Assembly (NCBI RefSeq): GCF_001542405.1
Contig: NZ_LNCD01000078.1
Location: 62,001-126,000 of the forward strand
Length of the DNA stretch: 64,000 bases
From: Rhizobium altiplani
Lineage (GTDB): Bacteria; Pseudomonadota; Alphaproteobacteria; Rhizobiales; Rhizobiaceae
Direction of reading: 5' to 3'
Part shown: one piece after another, positions 1 to 7,854 of the stretch
Position numbering within the stretch: the stretch's first letter is position 1
Layout of the letters: each line of letters starts with the position of its first letter
Made by a program: the position numbers and the translations under genes
Notes under the pieces: model-generated
Seen by the model: the letters and a program-made list of their open reading frames with translations, nothing else
What the model was told of the DNA's origin: nothing
The model's database searches: none

Positions 1-43
1 CTACTGGCGCCGAGTGATCTTCGCAATTTTCCGCGACGCATAC

Positions 44-119
44 ATCGCATCCGATTAAATCGCAAATGTATTGACCTCGCGATCCTGTTCGTGTACTTAA
101 AGCGCATCCGAGTTATTCG
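44..119 (+). promoter_or_regulatory. Twin-operator promoter of the DUF3095 gene (predicted OhrR-controlled)
   Basis: A -35 box TTGACC (71-76) and a -10 box TACTTA (94-99) are 17 bp apart. Operator 1 (44-65) contains the palindrome CGATT-A-AATCG at 52-62 and is identical over 22 bp to the copy at 2608-2629 beside ohrR. Operator 2 starts 3 bp after the -10 box with the same CGCATCC lead (103-109) and a degenerate palindrome CGAGT-T-ATTCG (109-119). The two CGCATCC leads are 57 bp apart, as at the ohr promoter. Seen directly: sequence and spacing. Inference: OhrR binds here. On the minus strand TTGCGA (59-64 region) could also serve a weak leftward promoter toward a gene outside the window. Confidence 0.8.
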
Positions 120-153
120 TGTACGAAGCAAATCAACAGAAAGGGACTTTGCT

Positions 154-1254
154 ATGAGGCAAGGGAAAAGGTTCATGCAGCCAGCCGTCGATGCCGTGCA
201 AGCCGATGAGCGCGCGATGGGCGGCCAACACCCAAACGCGCCCCAGGCCTATAGTGAGTTTTCGCGAGTGCTTGATCCGTCTATCTATGAGGCGCTGCCC
301 GACGATTGGCTGGTCGGCATAACAGACGTCGTCGGTTCGACGTCCGCGATCAAGTCCGGGCGCTATGAAGACGTCAACTATGCCGGCGCATCGGTGATTG
401 CCGCGGTTGGGAATGCCTGGGGCGACTTTGATTTCCCCTTTGTGTTTCGCGGAGACGGTGCGGCATTCGCGCTGCCACCGCAGGGGATCATGACCGCGAC
501 ATCAGCGTTGCGGCAGGTTGTCGCCTTTGCCAAGACCAATCTCAACCTTGCTCTCCGGGCCGGCCTCCTGTCCGTGGGCGAGATACGTGCCAGCGGACGC
601 GACGTGCGCGTCGCGCGCTACGCCGCCTCTGAAGACGCGACTTACGCGATGTTTGCCGGCGGCGGTCTCAAGTGGGCAGAGCGGCAAATCAAGAACGGCC
701 GATATCTGGTGAAGCCAGGCAGCTACACAACCGAGCCCGATCTGACCGGCCTGAGCTGCGATTGGGAGCCGGTTCCGAGCCAGAGGGGCGAGATCCTGTC
801 GCTGCTGGTCGAGCCATCCGAGGGCGGGAGCCCCGAAGCCTTCGCGGCATTGGCGAAGTGCGTGCTTTCCGTTCTCGACGCCGGCACGCGGCAAGCCCAT
901 CCCCTGTCGCGGGATACCGCCATCACCAAGGACAGGGCGAGGTCGGTCAACCTCGAAACCTGGCTGGCGGTCGCCTCCAACTCAGACTTCCGCAAATATG
1001 ACGATGGCCTGCGTCTAACGTTGGATTGCACACGCGAACAGATTGAAGCGGTCGAAGCCATCCTGGTTGCAGCAAAGGCGCGGGGTGAGGTCAACTTCGG
1101 ACTGCATCGCCAATCTCACGCGCTCATGACCTGCTTCGTGCCTTCGGGCAAACCAGATTCGCATCTGCACTTTCTGGACGGCATGGGTGGCGGATACGCC
1201 AAGGCGGCCGAGATGATGGAGGCAAATGAGCTTCCGATGGTGTCAGTTCGCTAG
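154..1254 (+). CDS. DUF3095 family protein, predicted OhrR regulon member
   Basis: Predicted 366-aa soluble protein that I recognise as DUF3095, a family of unknown function distantly resembling nucleotide-cyclase folds. No signal peptide or membrane segment is visible. The N-terminal part carries a run resembling a cyclase metal-binding loop (DDWLVGITDVVGST) and a later FRGDGAAF stretch, which is the basis for the cyclase-like view; activity is unknown. The ATG at 154 was chosen because AAGGGA (141-146) lies 7 nt upstream and the promoter above ends just before; an in-frame GTG at 91 would overlap the -10 box and is unlikely. It is monocistronic, facing away from the ohrR block, but its promoter copies that of ohr, so a role in peroxide or electrophile response is inferred. 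Confidence 0.8.
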   Translation: MRQGKRFMQPAVDAVQADERAMGGQHPNAPQAYSEFSRVLDPSIYEALPDDWLVGITDVVGSTSAIKSGRYEDVNYAGASVIAAVGNAWGDFDFPFVFRGDGAAFALPPQGIMTATSALRQVVAFAKTNLNLALRAGLLSVGEIRASGRDVRVARYAASEDATYAMFAGGGLKWAERQIKNGRYLVKPGSYTTEPDLTGLSCDWEPVPSQRGEILSLLVEPSEGGSPEAFAALAKCVLSVLDAGTRQAHPLSRDTAITKDRARSVNLETWLAVASNSDFRKYDDGLRLTLDCTREQIEAVEAILVAAKARGEVNFGLHRQSHALMTCFVPSGKPDSHLHFLDGMGGGYAKAAEMMEANELPMVSVR

Positions 1255-1384
1255 GGTAAACGCTGCCCGACGCGCGTCCCATTCAGGAGAATTGCCGGCG
1301 TACTGCCACTGCAGCCCCTAACCGTGGCTGCGCGCTAGATGGACGCTCGGGCGGAGAGAGGATGTGGCGCGCCGCGCTGGCACC

Positions 1385-1858
1385 TCAACCACGCCGGGCG
1401 GCTTCGATCACCGCAACGTCAATCTTCTTCATGGTCATCATCGCATCAAAAGCACGCTTTGCCTGATCACCGCCTGCCGCAAGCGCGTCGGTCAGGATGC
1501 GCGGTATGATCTGCCAGGACACACCCCACTTGTCCTTGCACCAGCCACACTCGCTCTCTTGACCGCCATTGCCGACAATGGCGTTCCAATAGCGGTCGGT
1601 CTCCGCCTGATCCTCCGTTGCGATCTGAAATGAGAAGGCTTCGGTCTGCTTGAATACTGGACCGCCATTCAAGGCGATGCACGGAATGCCCGCAACCGTG
1701 AATTCGACAACCAATACATCTCCCTGCTTGCCGTCTGGATAGTCTCCAGGTGCGCGAATGACGGCGTCCACTGCGCTATCGGGAAAAGTTTCGGCGTAAA
1801 ACCGGGCCGCAGCCTCACCATCTTTGTCGTACCACAGGCAGATCGTGTTCTTTGCCAT
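1385..1858 (-). CDS. VOC-superfamily PhnB-like protein (3-demethylubiquinone methyltransferase-like fold)
   Basis: 157-aa protein of the PhnB/YjdN type within the vicinal-oxygen-chelate superfamily. Markers are the N-terminal CLWYDKDGEAAARFY, the central GIPCIALNGGP followed by FKQTEAFSF, and the C-terminal KWGVSWQIIP. Members are small cytoplasmic proteins, mostly of unknown substrate; despite the Pfam name there is no SAM-binding motif. AAAGGA lies about 8 nt upstream of the ATG. It is downstream of ohrR on the same strand, separated by about 200 nt, so co-transcription with ohrR is possible but not shown. Function beyond the fold cannot be assigned. Confidence 0.82.
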   Translation of the reverse strand: MAKNTICLWYDKDGEAAARFYAETFPDSAVDAVIRAPGDYPDGKQGDVLVVEFTVAGIPCIALNGGPVFKQTEAFSFQIATEDQAETDRYWNAIVGNGGQESECGWCKDKWGVSWQIIPRILTDALAAGGDQAKRAFDAMMTMKKIDVAVIEAARRG

Positions 1859-2059
1859 TGCGCGGGTCCTTTCGGTCTCCGTTTCGGATCTCCTTCCTCA
1901 GATAAGGGGCAACCCGTCTTTCTCCACCCTATACAGGCGATTTCACGCGCGCAGTTGCCAAGCGCCATGCCAATCGCCGGGATGGAAGTTCTCCTTGGTG
2001 GCATCTGCATCTGCGCGGTTGAGCGCCGAATACATCGACGCTCAAAGGCGCAGTAGAGA

Positions 2060-2566
2060 TCAATCCTTTGCCGATCCGTCCTGCGTTGCCTTCAGGAGGT
2101 TGTTGCGCAGGCGTACCACGGATTTCTGCACGACTGGGAAGTCCTCTCCGAGGCCGGTCGCATCGACCAGTGGCGCGCCGGGATCCGCAGCGACAAGGTC
2201 GCGTCCAGCCGCCGTCAGGCTCAATCGTACCTGCCGCTCATCAGCGGGATCGCGTTTGCGGCGGATATAGCCCAGAGATTCAAGTTTCTTGAGCATGGGG
2301 GTCAGCGTGTTCGATTCCAGGAATAGCTTTTCGCCCAGTGTTCCGACCGTCTGGTCGTCTTTATCGGAGAGGGCAACCAGCGCGATGTATTGAGTGTAGG
2401 TCAGGTTCAGCTTGTCCAGGATCGGCTTGTACGCGCGGCCGAAGGCCAGGTTTGCGGAATAGACCGCGAAGCATAGGAAGTTCGAAAGCTTGTTGTTCTT
2501 GCTGTCGGCCTCGCCGGAAACGGGCGCCTCTGTCTCCAGGGTTTTGGCGGTTTTGGATGCGGACAT
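2060..2566 (-). CDS. ohrR: OhrR, MarR-family organic-peroxide sensing repressor
   Basis: 168-aa winged-helix regulator. After a 26-residue extension rich in Ser/Lys/Glu comes the OhrR signature NFLCFAVYSANLAFGRAY: Cys32 matches the peroxide-sensing Cys, and Tyr36 and Tyr46 match the tyrosines that hydrogen-bond it in characterised OhrR proteins. The recognition helix region LFLESNTLTPMLKKLE and the wing RDPADERQVRLSLT follow. Cys32 is the only cysteine, so this is a one-Cys sensor that would need an external thiol to form a disulfide (family knowledge). It is divergent from the ohr-like gene; operator 1 lies between the -35 and -10 boxes of its own promoter, which predicts autorepression. The N-terminal extension is longer than usual. 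Confidence 0.93.
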   Translation of the reverse strand: MSASKTAKTLETEAPVSGEADSKNNKLSNFLCFAVYSANLAFGRAYKPILDKLNLTYTQYIALVALSDKDDQTVGTLGEKLFLESNTLTPMLKKLESLGYIRRKRDPADERQVRLSLTAAGRDLVAADPGAPLVDATGLGEDFPVVQKSVVRLRNNLLKATQDGSAKD

Positions 2567-2600
2567 GGGAGATCCTACTCGGTTGCTTTTCGCTTCTCTC

Positions 2601-2629
2601 TATATAAATCGCATCCGATTAAATCGCAA
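2601..2629 (-). promoter_or_regulatory. ohrR promoter with embedded operator
   Basis: Reading the minus strand, TTGCGA (2629-2624) and TATATA (2606-2601) are separated by exactly 17 bp. The spacer contains the CGATTAAATCG palindrome (2616-2626 on the plus strand), which also overlaps the -35 box. A repressor bound there would block ohrR and, from the other side, sit just upstream of the ohr -35 box. AGGATCT precedes the ohrR ATG. The promoter assignment is by inspection only. Confidence 0.65.
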
Positions 2630-2687
2630 TGGTATTGACGACACCTTTCGAACAGCATATTTAGATCGCATCCGATTAAAGCGGAGG
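2608..2687 (+). promoter_or_regulatory. ohr promoter with two OhrR-type operators
   Basis: The -35 box TTGACG (2635-2640) and -10 box TATTTA (2658-2663) are 17 bp apart. Operator 1 has palindrome CGATT-A-AATCG (2616-2626); operator 2 begins 3 bp after the -10 box and has CGATT-A-AAGCG (2673-2683), covering the expected transcription start. CGCATCC leads at 2610 and 2667 are 57 bp apart. Layout and spacing match the promoter at 44-119. The leader to the ohr ATG is about 50 nt. Confidence 0.82.
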
Positions 2688-2719
2688 CGAATGAAAAGCT
2701 AACCCGAAAGGATTTTACC

Positions 2720-3115
2720 ATGACTGAGAAGCTCCTCTTTACCGGCAAGACCCACAACAAGGGTGGTCGCGACGGTTTCACACGCAGCAGCGATGGCGAG
2801 CTGGATCTTCGCCTGTCGCAGCCGCACCCGGCTGCCGAACGCCTTTTTGGCGCCGCATGGTCTGCCTGTTTCATTGGCGCCATCGAGCTCGCTGCAGCCC
2901 AGAGAAAGATCAAGCTGCCCGTCGAGCCCGAGATCGACACGGAAATCGATCTGAACGCCGACGGCGGTTCCTATTTTCTGCGCGCGCGGCTCAACGTCAG
3001 CCTGCAGGGCATCGACCGAGATGTCGCAGAGGAACTGATCCACGCAGCGCACGAGATCTGCCCGTACTCCAAGGCAACGCGCGGCAATATCGACGTGGCG
3101 CTCAATCTCATCTGA
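2720..3115 (+). CDS. ohr: Ohr-like organic hydroperoxide resistance protein (OsmC fold), short-loop variant
   Basis: 131-aa OsmC/Ohr-family thiol peroxidase that would reduce organic hydroperoxides in the cytoplasm using lipoyl-type thiols (family knowledge). Visible active-site residues are Arg17 (GGRDG), Glu40 (AERLF), the peroxidatic Cys50 in AWSACF and the resolving Cys114 in EICPYS; the C-terminal ATRGNIDV is typical. Compared with the canonical copy at 17737 it lacks about 7 residues in the loop that normally reads GTNPEQLF, so the segment before Glu40 is rebuilt. It is divergent from ohrR and controlled by the twin-operator promoter; msrB follows 107 nt downstream. The missing loop could alter substrate preference (inference). 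Confidence 0.92.
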   Translation: MTEKLLFTGKTHNKGGRDGFTRSSDGELDLRLSQPHPAAERLFGAAWSACFIGAIELAAAQRKIKLPVEPEIDTEIDLNADGGSYFLRARLNVSLQGIDRDVAEELIHAAHEICPYSKATRGNIDVALNLI

Positions 3116-3185
3116 ACGGATGAAGAACGCGCCCGGCGCAGCGCTACATCGGCGCCGGCCCTGCTGAGGTAAACTCATGTGACGT

Positions 3186-3202
3186 TCCGGCAATCCGCCG
3201 GA
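3186..3202 (+). repeat. Small hairpin in the ohr-msrB gap
   Basis: TCCGGC (3186-3191) pairs with GCCGGA (3197-3202) around a 5-nt loop, ending about 7 nt before the AAGGAG ribosome-binding site of msrB. There is no T run, so it is not an obvious terminator. It might cap or stabilise an mRNA end, or influence msrB translation; no further support. Confidence 0.4.
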
Positions 3203-3222
3203 GCACCCAAGGAGAAACAGGA

Positions 3223-3705
3223 ATGCGTGATGTCATCGAATTGCAGTTCGATCTCACCCCTCCCACACAAGAACAGATGCAGCAGCTTGTGGCGGATCTC
3301 AGTGAGGACGACCGTCATCTGCTCTTGGAGCATGGCGAGGAGGCGCCGTTTTGTGGCGTCTTCCTCCACGAGCGACGCGAGGGGCTCTATACTTGCCGCC
3401 TCTGCGGTCTTCCCCTGTTCAAGGCCGTTTCCAAGTTCGAAAGCGGGACAGGCTGGCCGAGCTTCACTGCGCCTGCCGCCAAGGATCACCTGAGGCGCAT
3501 TCGCGATACCAGCTACGGCATGGTCAGAACAGAGATCGTTTGCGCACGCTGCGGCGCGCATCAGGGGCACGTCTTTCTCGACGGCCCGCCTCCGACAGGC
3601 GAGCGCTTCTGCATAAATTCAGGGTCGCTCGAGTTCACGCCGAAAGGGCAGCCGCTCCCTGACAAGCTTGGACGCGGTCGTCCCGAGGGCGAGCTTGCGC
3701 GGTAG
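3223..3705 (+). CDS. msrB: MsrB, peptide-methionine (R)-S-oxide reductase
   Basis: 160-aa cytoplasmic repair enzyme that reduces the R-epimer of methionine sulfoxide in proteins. Zinc ligands are Cys58/Cys61 (CRLC) and Cys107/Cys110 (CARC); GTGWPSF is the substrate loop, HQGHVF supplies the active-site His residues, and Cys130 in RFCINS is catalytic. Cys44 in APFCG is a candidate resolving cysteine. No signal peptide is visible. AAGGAG lies just upstream of the ATG. It follows the ohr-like gene on the same strand and is probably part of the same peroxide response, either by readthrough or from its own promoter in the 107-nt gap. Confidence 0.95.
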   Translation: MRDVIELQFDLTPPTQEQMQQLVADLSEDDRHLLLEHGEEAPFCGVFLHERREGLYTCRLCGLPLFKAVSKFESGTGWPSFTAPAAKDHLRRIRDTSYGMVRTEIVCARCGAHQGHVFLDGPPPTGERFCINSGSLEFTPKGQPLPDKLGRGRPEGELAR

Positions 3706-3732
3706 TTGCGGGTTCGATAACTCAGACGATCG

Positions 3733-3765
3733 GCGCCAGCGTTAGGCGGTTATTAACGCTGGCGC
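3733..3765. terminator. Strong inverted repeat after msrB
   Basis: GCGCCAGCGTTA (3733-3744) pairs perfectly with TAACGCTGGCGC (3754-3765) around a 9-nt loop, giving a 12-bp stem 28 nt beyond the msrB stop. No U-tract follows, so it may act as an mRNA 3' stabiliser or a weak terminator rather than a classical one. Confidence 0.55.
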
Positions 3766-3775
3766 ACGACTTCAC

Positions 3776-3797
3776 CTCCATTTGCGAGCAAATGGAG
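3776..3797. repeat. Second perfect hairpin after msrB
   Basis: CTCCATTTGC (3776-3785) is followed after two bases (GA) by its exact complement GCAAATGGAG (3788-3797). It begins 10 nt after the previous stem-loop, so the msrB 3' region carries two hairpins in tandem. Role unknown; it may serve as a 3' border or as an operator for the small secreted-protein gene downstream. Confidence 0.5.
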
Positions 3798-3887
3798 CGC
3801 GGGTCCGCCCATTGGTGATTGCGCTATGCGCAGGTCCGTCTATCTTGGCCCGGAGTGCTCAAGCGCAGTGCAACCGGGGCAGGGATC

Positions 3888-4220
3888 ATGAAAGCCGCCT
3901 TCCACAAGACCTTGATGATCCTCGTCGCTTTAGCGCCATCGGTGGCCTCAGCTCAGTCAGGCGGCTGGCAATCCGACGGTAGAGGGACAAGCACCTGGCA
4001 AGTGTCGCCATCGGAAGGCACCTGCAACGTCAGCCAAGCGCAAAACAGGGCACGACGAGCAGGTATCCGTCGGACTGACCTGGTCTATCGCGACGAGAAC
4101 GTCGTGACGCTGAGAGGGCTGACCGAGTGGGGTGAGCGCCGCGATATCACCTTTGCCAACATTCGAGGATGTCCTGAGATCGGCTTTCAGGATCTGCAAC
4201 CGAGCCAACCCAGGCGCTGA
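3888..4220 (+). CDS. Small predicted secreted protein, function unknown
   Basis: 110-aa protein from the ATG at 3888. The first about 24 residues (MKAAFHKTLMILVALAP then SVASAQ) form a Sec signal peptide with an AxA-type cleavage site. The mature part has two cysteines (GTCNVS and RGCPEI) that could form a disulfide, and a basic centre (NRARRAGIRRTD). I do not recognise a family. Upstream in-frame starts exist (3819), but GGGGCAGGG directly before 3888 and the signal peptide support the chosen start. It stands alone between msrB and the DUF3141 operon. Confidence 0.6.
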   Translation: MKAAFHKTLMILVALAPSVASAQSGGWQSDGRGTSTWQVSPSEGTCNVSQAQNRARRAGIRRTDLVYRDENVVTLRGLTEWGERRDITFANIRGCPEIGFQDLQPSQPRR

Positions 4221-4600
4221 GGTTAACCACGACCGTTGACCGGACGCCGGTCCCAAGAGGTAATTGAGCGCGACGGTTCCTCAGGCTGGGTGACGCTGTA
4301 GCCATGCTGCCAACCTATAAAATGCTTGTGACCTGACGTTGGGGCAGCAAATAATCTTCCTGACGCCCTGCGGTCGTTTTGCACGTCGCACCATCGCGGT
4401 CTCGCCCGACCTGCGTCGAATTCCGTATGATACCGTAAAATACGTTGGTGCCGTGGACCGAATGGACTTATGCTGCATGTGCGAACAAAGCGCATGAATG
4501 ACGGTGCGGTTAACTATTCACAGAGCAGACGCAGATCGCGAATACACTCCGAGCATAAGTCTTTGACCTCTCGCCGAGAGGGTGAACGAGGAGATTTGGC
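4221..4600. other. 380-bp intergenic region upstream of the DUF3141-pta-ackA-fabI operon
   Basis: No coding region is supported here. Near its right end is a near-perfect 15-bp palindrome CCTCTCG-C-CGAGAGG (4567-4581), directly after TTGACC (4563-4568) and before the GAGGAG ribosome-binding site (4588-4593) of the DUF3141 gene. It could be an operator or a 5' hairpin. No Pho box (CTGTCAT repeats) was found, although the related S. meliloti pta-ackA operon is reported to be PhoB-controlled. Confidence 0.5.
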
Positions 4601-6850
4601 ATGCGGTACCCTTCGTATCTTCCGACAGCTGATTTCGCCACTCACTTCGGTCCTGCGAGCTTCTTTTTCGACTATGCCATGGATGCCACGCAGCGCAGTG
4701 TGCTGTTCTGGGATGTCATGCGAAAGCGCGGCAACCAATATCGGGCTCACGCCGAAGCGACGGCGCCGCATGTACTGAGCTTCACGCCGGAGATCGTCCT
4801 TGATGGACGTTCCCTCCCGAGACCCGTCAACTACGCGCTGGTTCGGATCGTCCCGCCCAAGGGGATCGAGGTTGACGACACGCGCCGGCCGTTCGTTGTC
4901 GTCGATCCGAGAGCCGGACACGGGCCCGGCATCGGCGGCTTCAAGGCGGACAGCGAGATCGGTGTCGCGCTCAAGGCTGGGCATCCTTGCTATTTCATCG
5001 GCTTCCTCCCACAGCCAGTGCCGGGGCAGACGATCGAAGACATCACGCAGGCCGAGGCTGCTTTTCTTGTAAAGGTGATTTCCCTGCATCCTCAGGCGGA
5101 CGCCAAGCCCTGTGTGATTGGAAATTGCCAGGCCGGATGGGCCGTCATGATGCTGGCCGCCATGCGCCCGGAACTGTTCGGCTCGGTCATCATTGCCGGC
5201 GCGCCGCTGTCCTATTGGGCCGGCGAACGCGGCAAATACCCGATGCGCTACTCGGGTGGGTTGCTCGGCGGCAGCTGGCTGACGGCGCTTACCAGCGACC
5301 TCGGACACGGGCAGTTCGACGGCGTATGGCTGGTGCAGAATTTCGAGAACCAGAACCCGGCCAACACGCTCTGGACCAAGCAGTACAACCTCTACTCCAA
5401 GATCGACACCGAGGCGCCGCGCTATCTCGGCTTCGAAGAGTGGTGGGGCGGGCACGTCAGCCTGAATACCGAAGAGATCCAATTCATCGTGGACGAGCTC
5501 TTCGTCGGCAATAATCTGGCGGCGGGCCGCATAAAGACATCGAACGGCGAGGCGATCGACCTACGCAATATTCGCGCGCCGATCGTCGTCTTCTGCTCGA
5601 AAGGGGACAACATCACGCCGCCCGCGCAGGCGCTCGGCTGGGTGCTGGACCTCTACGACGATGTGAACGAGATACGTTCGCACGGGCAGACGATCGTCTA
5701 CACGGTACATGAAACGATCGGCCATCTCGGGATCTTCGTGTCCGCGAGCGTTGCCCGCAAGGAGCACGGCGAGTTCTCCAGCAATATCGACCTGATCGAT
5801 GCGCTGCCGCCCGGTCTCTACGAAGCGACCTTCGAAGCAAGGACAGACGAGACCATCGGCGGAGACCTGGTCGAGGGCGATTGGATCATGCGATGCGAGG
5901 CAAGAACGCTCGACGATATCCGTGAGCTCGGTTGCAATGACGCAGAGGACGATCGCCGCTTTGCGACCGTCGCAAAGGTCTCGGACATCAACCTGTCGCT
6001 CTACAAGACGTTCCTCCAGCCTTTCGTCCGCGCCATGGTGCCCGACTGGGCGGCGGATCAATTGCGGGCAACGCACCCGCTGCGGCTGCAATATGAGCTC
6101 TTCTCCGACGTTAATCCCTGGATGGCGCCGATTGCAGATCTCGCTGTCGAGGTGGCGGACGAACGTCGTCCGGTTCCTGCGGACAATCCGTTCCTGGCCA
6201 TGGAGCAGGCCGTCTCGCGCCAGATGGTAGCGGGGCTGGACGCCTGGCGCGAGGGGATGGAGGCGCTGAGTGAGGCGACCTTTCTCACCGTTTATGGGTC
6301 TCCGCTGCTGCAGGCGGCTGTCGGTATCGATCCGTCCGATGCAACGCCACATCGGCGCGCGGCCAAGACCGGCATGCATGTCCAGATGCTCAAGGCGAGG
6401 ATCGAGGAACTCAAGGCGCAAATCGGCAACGGCGGGCTTCGGGAGGGCATGGCGCGCAGCCTGCTTTACGTCGCGATGGCGAGTGGCGCAGCCGATGAGC
6501 GTGGCTTTGCCGCCATCCGCCGGATGCGGCGCGCCGAGGACGGAATGCCGGCAATGACGCTCAGCGAATTCAAGGCGTTAATCCGCGATCAGTTCTTCAT
6601 GCTGCTGATCGATGAAGAAGACGCCGTGAACGCGATCCCCCGCCTGCTGCCGGCGGAGGAGGGCGTTCGCCGCCAAGCATTGGATTCGCTTCGGCAGGTT
6701 CTGAATGCGCGGGGTCCGCTTTCGGAAGAAGCCGAGAAGCGGTGGCAGAGGATCATCGGGCTCTTCGACGTTGGCAACGAGACCGTCGCCGAGCCCGTAA
6801 CGCCGCCGATGAAGCCCACCCCGGTCAAGGCTGTCAGACGCGGGGCTTGA
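4601..6850 (+). CDS. DUF3141 protein with PhaC-like alpha/beta-hydrolase domain
   Basis: 749-aa protein. The N-terminal half resembles poly-3-hydroxyalkanoate synthase: Cys176 in IGNCQAGW replaces the hydrolase nucleophile, with Asp336 (CSKGDNI) and His375 (IGHLGIF) completing a candidate triad. The C-terminal half (from about residue 400) is the helical DUF3141 part, without known motifs; no membrane segment is seen. GAGGAG is 7 nt before the ATG. It leads an operon with phosphotransacetylase (16-nt gap), acetate kinase and fabI, an arrangement that recurs in rhizobia. A role in acyl-CoA or acyl-phosphate metabolism, perhaps polyester-related, is inferred; enzymatic activity is not established from sequence. 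Confidence 0.85.
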   Translation: MRYPSYLPTADFATHFGPASFFFDYAMDATQRSVLFWDVMRKRGNQYRAHAEATAPHVLSFTPEIVLDGRSLPRPVNYALVRIVPPKGIEVDDTRRPFVVVDPRAGHGPGIGGFKADSEIGVALKAGHPCYFIGFLPQPVPGQTIEDITQAEAAFLVKVISLHPQADAKPCVIGNCQAGWAVMMLAAMRPELFGSVIIAGAPLSYWAGERGKYPMRYSGGLLGGSWLTALTSDLGHGQFDGVWLVQNFENQNPANTLWTKQYNLYSKIDTEAPRYLGFEEWWGGHVSLNTEEIQFIVDELFVGNNLAAGRIKTSNGEAIDLRNIRAPIVVFCSKGDNITPPAQALGWVLDLYDDVNEIRSHGQTIVYTVHETIGHLGIFVSASVARKEHGEFSSNIDLIDALPPGLYEATFEARTDETIGGDLVEGDWIMRCEARTLDDIRELGCNDAEDDRRFATVAKVSDINLSLYKTFLQPFVRAMVPDWAADQLRATHPLRLQYELFSDVNPWMAPIADLAVEVADERRPVPADNPFLAMEQAVSRQMVAGLDAWREGMEALSEATFLTVYGSPLLQAAVGIDPSDATPHRRAAKTGMHVQMLKARIEELKAQIGNGGLREGMARSLLYVAMASGAADERGFAAIRRMRRAEDGMPAMTLSEFKALIRDQFFMLLIDEEDAVNAIPRLLPAEEGVRRQALDSLRQVLNARGPLSEEAEKRWQRIIGLFDVGNETVAEPVTPPMKPTPVKAVRRGA

Positions 6851-6866
6851 ACCCGGTCTTTTCAAC

Positions 6867-7850
6867 ATGGAGCAGACGCAGATGCCGGATCTGAACAACG
6901 CCAGGGAAGAAGCCGAGAGTCATGAGAAATACGAGCGGCTGATCGCTAAAGCAAAGCAGGTTCCGCGGATGCGAACGGTCGTCGTCCATCCTTGCGATGA
7001 GACGTCGCTGCGCGGCGCTGTCGAAGCAGCCGAGGTCGGGCTGATGCATCCGATCCTTGTCGGGCCGGCGGAAAAGGTGCGTGCGGTCGCAAAATCGCAC
7101 GGCCTCGATATCTCGCCGTTCGAACTGATCGACACGCCGCACAGCGACGCGGCCGCGGCAAAGGCAGTGGAAATCATCCGCGAAGGCGGTGCTGAACTGC
7201 TGATGAAGGGCAGCCTGCACACGGACGAGCTCATGCGGGCCGTGACCTCATCAGCCACAGGACTGAGGACAGCGCGGCGGATCAGCCATGTCTTCGTCAT
7301 GGACGTCCCGCATCATGCGGAAACGCTCTTCATCACCGACGCAGCCATCAACATCGCGCCGGATCTCGACGCCAAGCGGGACATTATCCAGAACGCCATC
7401 GACCTTTTCACGCAGATCGGCCTTGGCACGCCGCGGGTGGCGATCCTTTCGGCCGTCGAGACGGTCACGTCGAAGATCCCTTCGACAATCGACGCCGCCG
7501 CGCTCTGCAAGATGGCCGAGCGCGGACAGATTACCGGCGGTATTCTCGACGGACCGCTTGCCTTCGACAATGCAATCGACCCGGAAGCGGCTAGGATAAA
7601 GGGTATCCACTCTCCGGTTGCCGGCCACGCCGAAATCCTCGTCGTTCCCAATCTGGAAGCCGGCAACATGTTGGCGAAGAACCTCACCTTCCTGGCAAGG
7701 GCAGATGCAGCTGGCATCGTGCTCGGTGCGCGCGTGCCGATCATCCTGACATCGCGGGCAGATTCGGTGCGGGCCCGTCTTGCCTCTTGCGCCGTCGGCG
7801 TCTTGCTTGCCGATGCGCGCCGCCGCACGGCACCGATACAGGGTGGTTGA
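6867..7850 (+). CDS. pta: Phosphate acetyl/butyryltransferase family protein
   Basis: 327-aa enzyme of the short Pta/Ptb type, interconverting acyl-CoA plus phosphate and acyl-phosphate plus CoA in the cytoplasm. It lacks the N-terminal DRTGG/P-loop part of E. coli Pta. Markers are [42 protein letters not shown] and the C-terminal [20 protein letters not shown]. Acetyl versus butyryl preference cannot be told from sequence. The stop codon is 4 nt before the ackA ATG, so the two are translationally close and form a classic Pta-AckA couple making ATP or activating acetate. The N-terminal about 20 residues are charged and variable. Confidence 0.92.
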   Translation: MEQTQMPDLNNAREEAESHEKYERLIAKAKQVPRMRTVVVHPCDETSLRGAVEAAEVGLMHPILVGPAEKVRAVAKSHGLDISPFELIDTPHSDAAAAKAVEIIREGGAELLMKGSLHTDELMRAVTSSATGLRTARRISHVFVMDVPHHAETLFITDAAINIAPDLDAKRDIIQNAIDLFTQIGLGTPRVAILSAVETVTSKIPSTIDAAALCKMAERGQITGGILDGPLAFDNAIDPEAARIKGIHSPVAGHAEILVVPNLEAGNMLAKNLTFLARADAAGIVLGARVPIILTSRADSVRARLASCAVGVLLADARRRTAPIQGG

Positions 7851-7854
7851 GGCC

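Noticed and set aside
91..153. Upstream GTG start for the DUF3095 gene
   Set aside because: It would begin within the promoter -10 region and operator 2; the ATG at 154 has a ribosome-binding site.
4221..4600. Pho box expected before the pta-ackA operon
   Set aside because: Searched by eye for two CTGTCAT-like repeats; none found, so PhoB control is not claimed.
4514..5482. 322-codon minus-strand open frame inside the DUF3141 gene
   Set aside because: Shadow of a high-GC gene; the plus-strand frame has the PhaC-like triad and a good ribosome-binding site.
5561..6421. 286-codon minus-strand open frame
   Set aside because: Antisense of the DUF3141 gene, with no family features.
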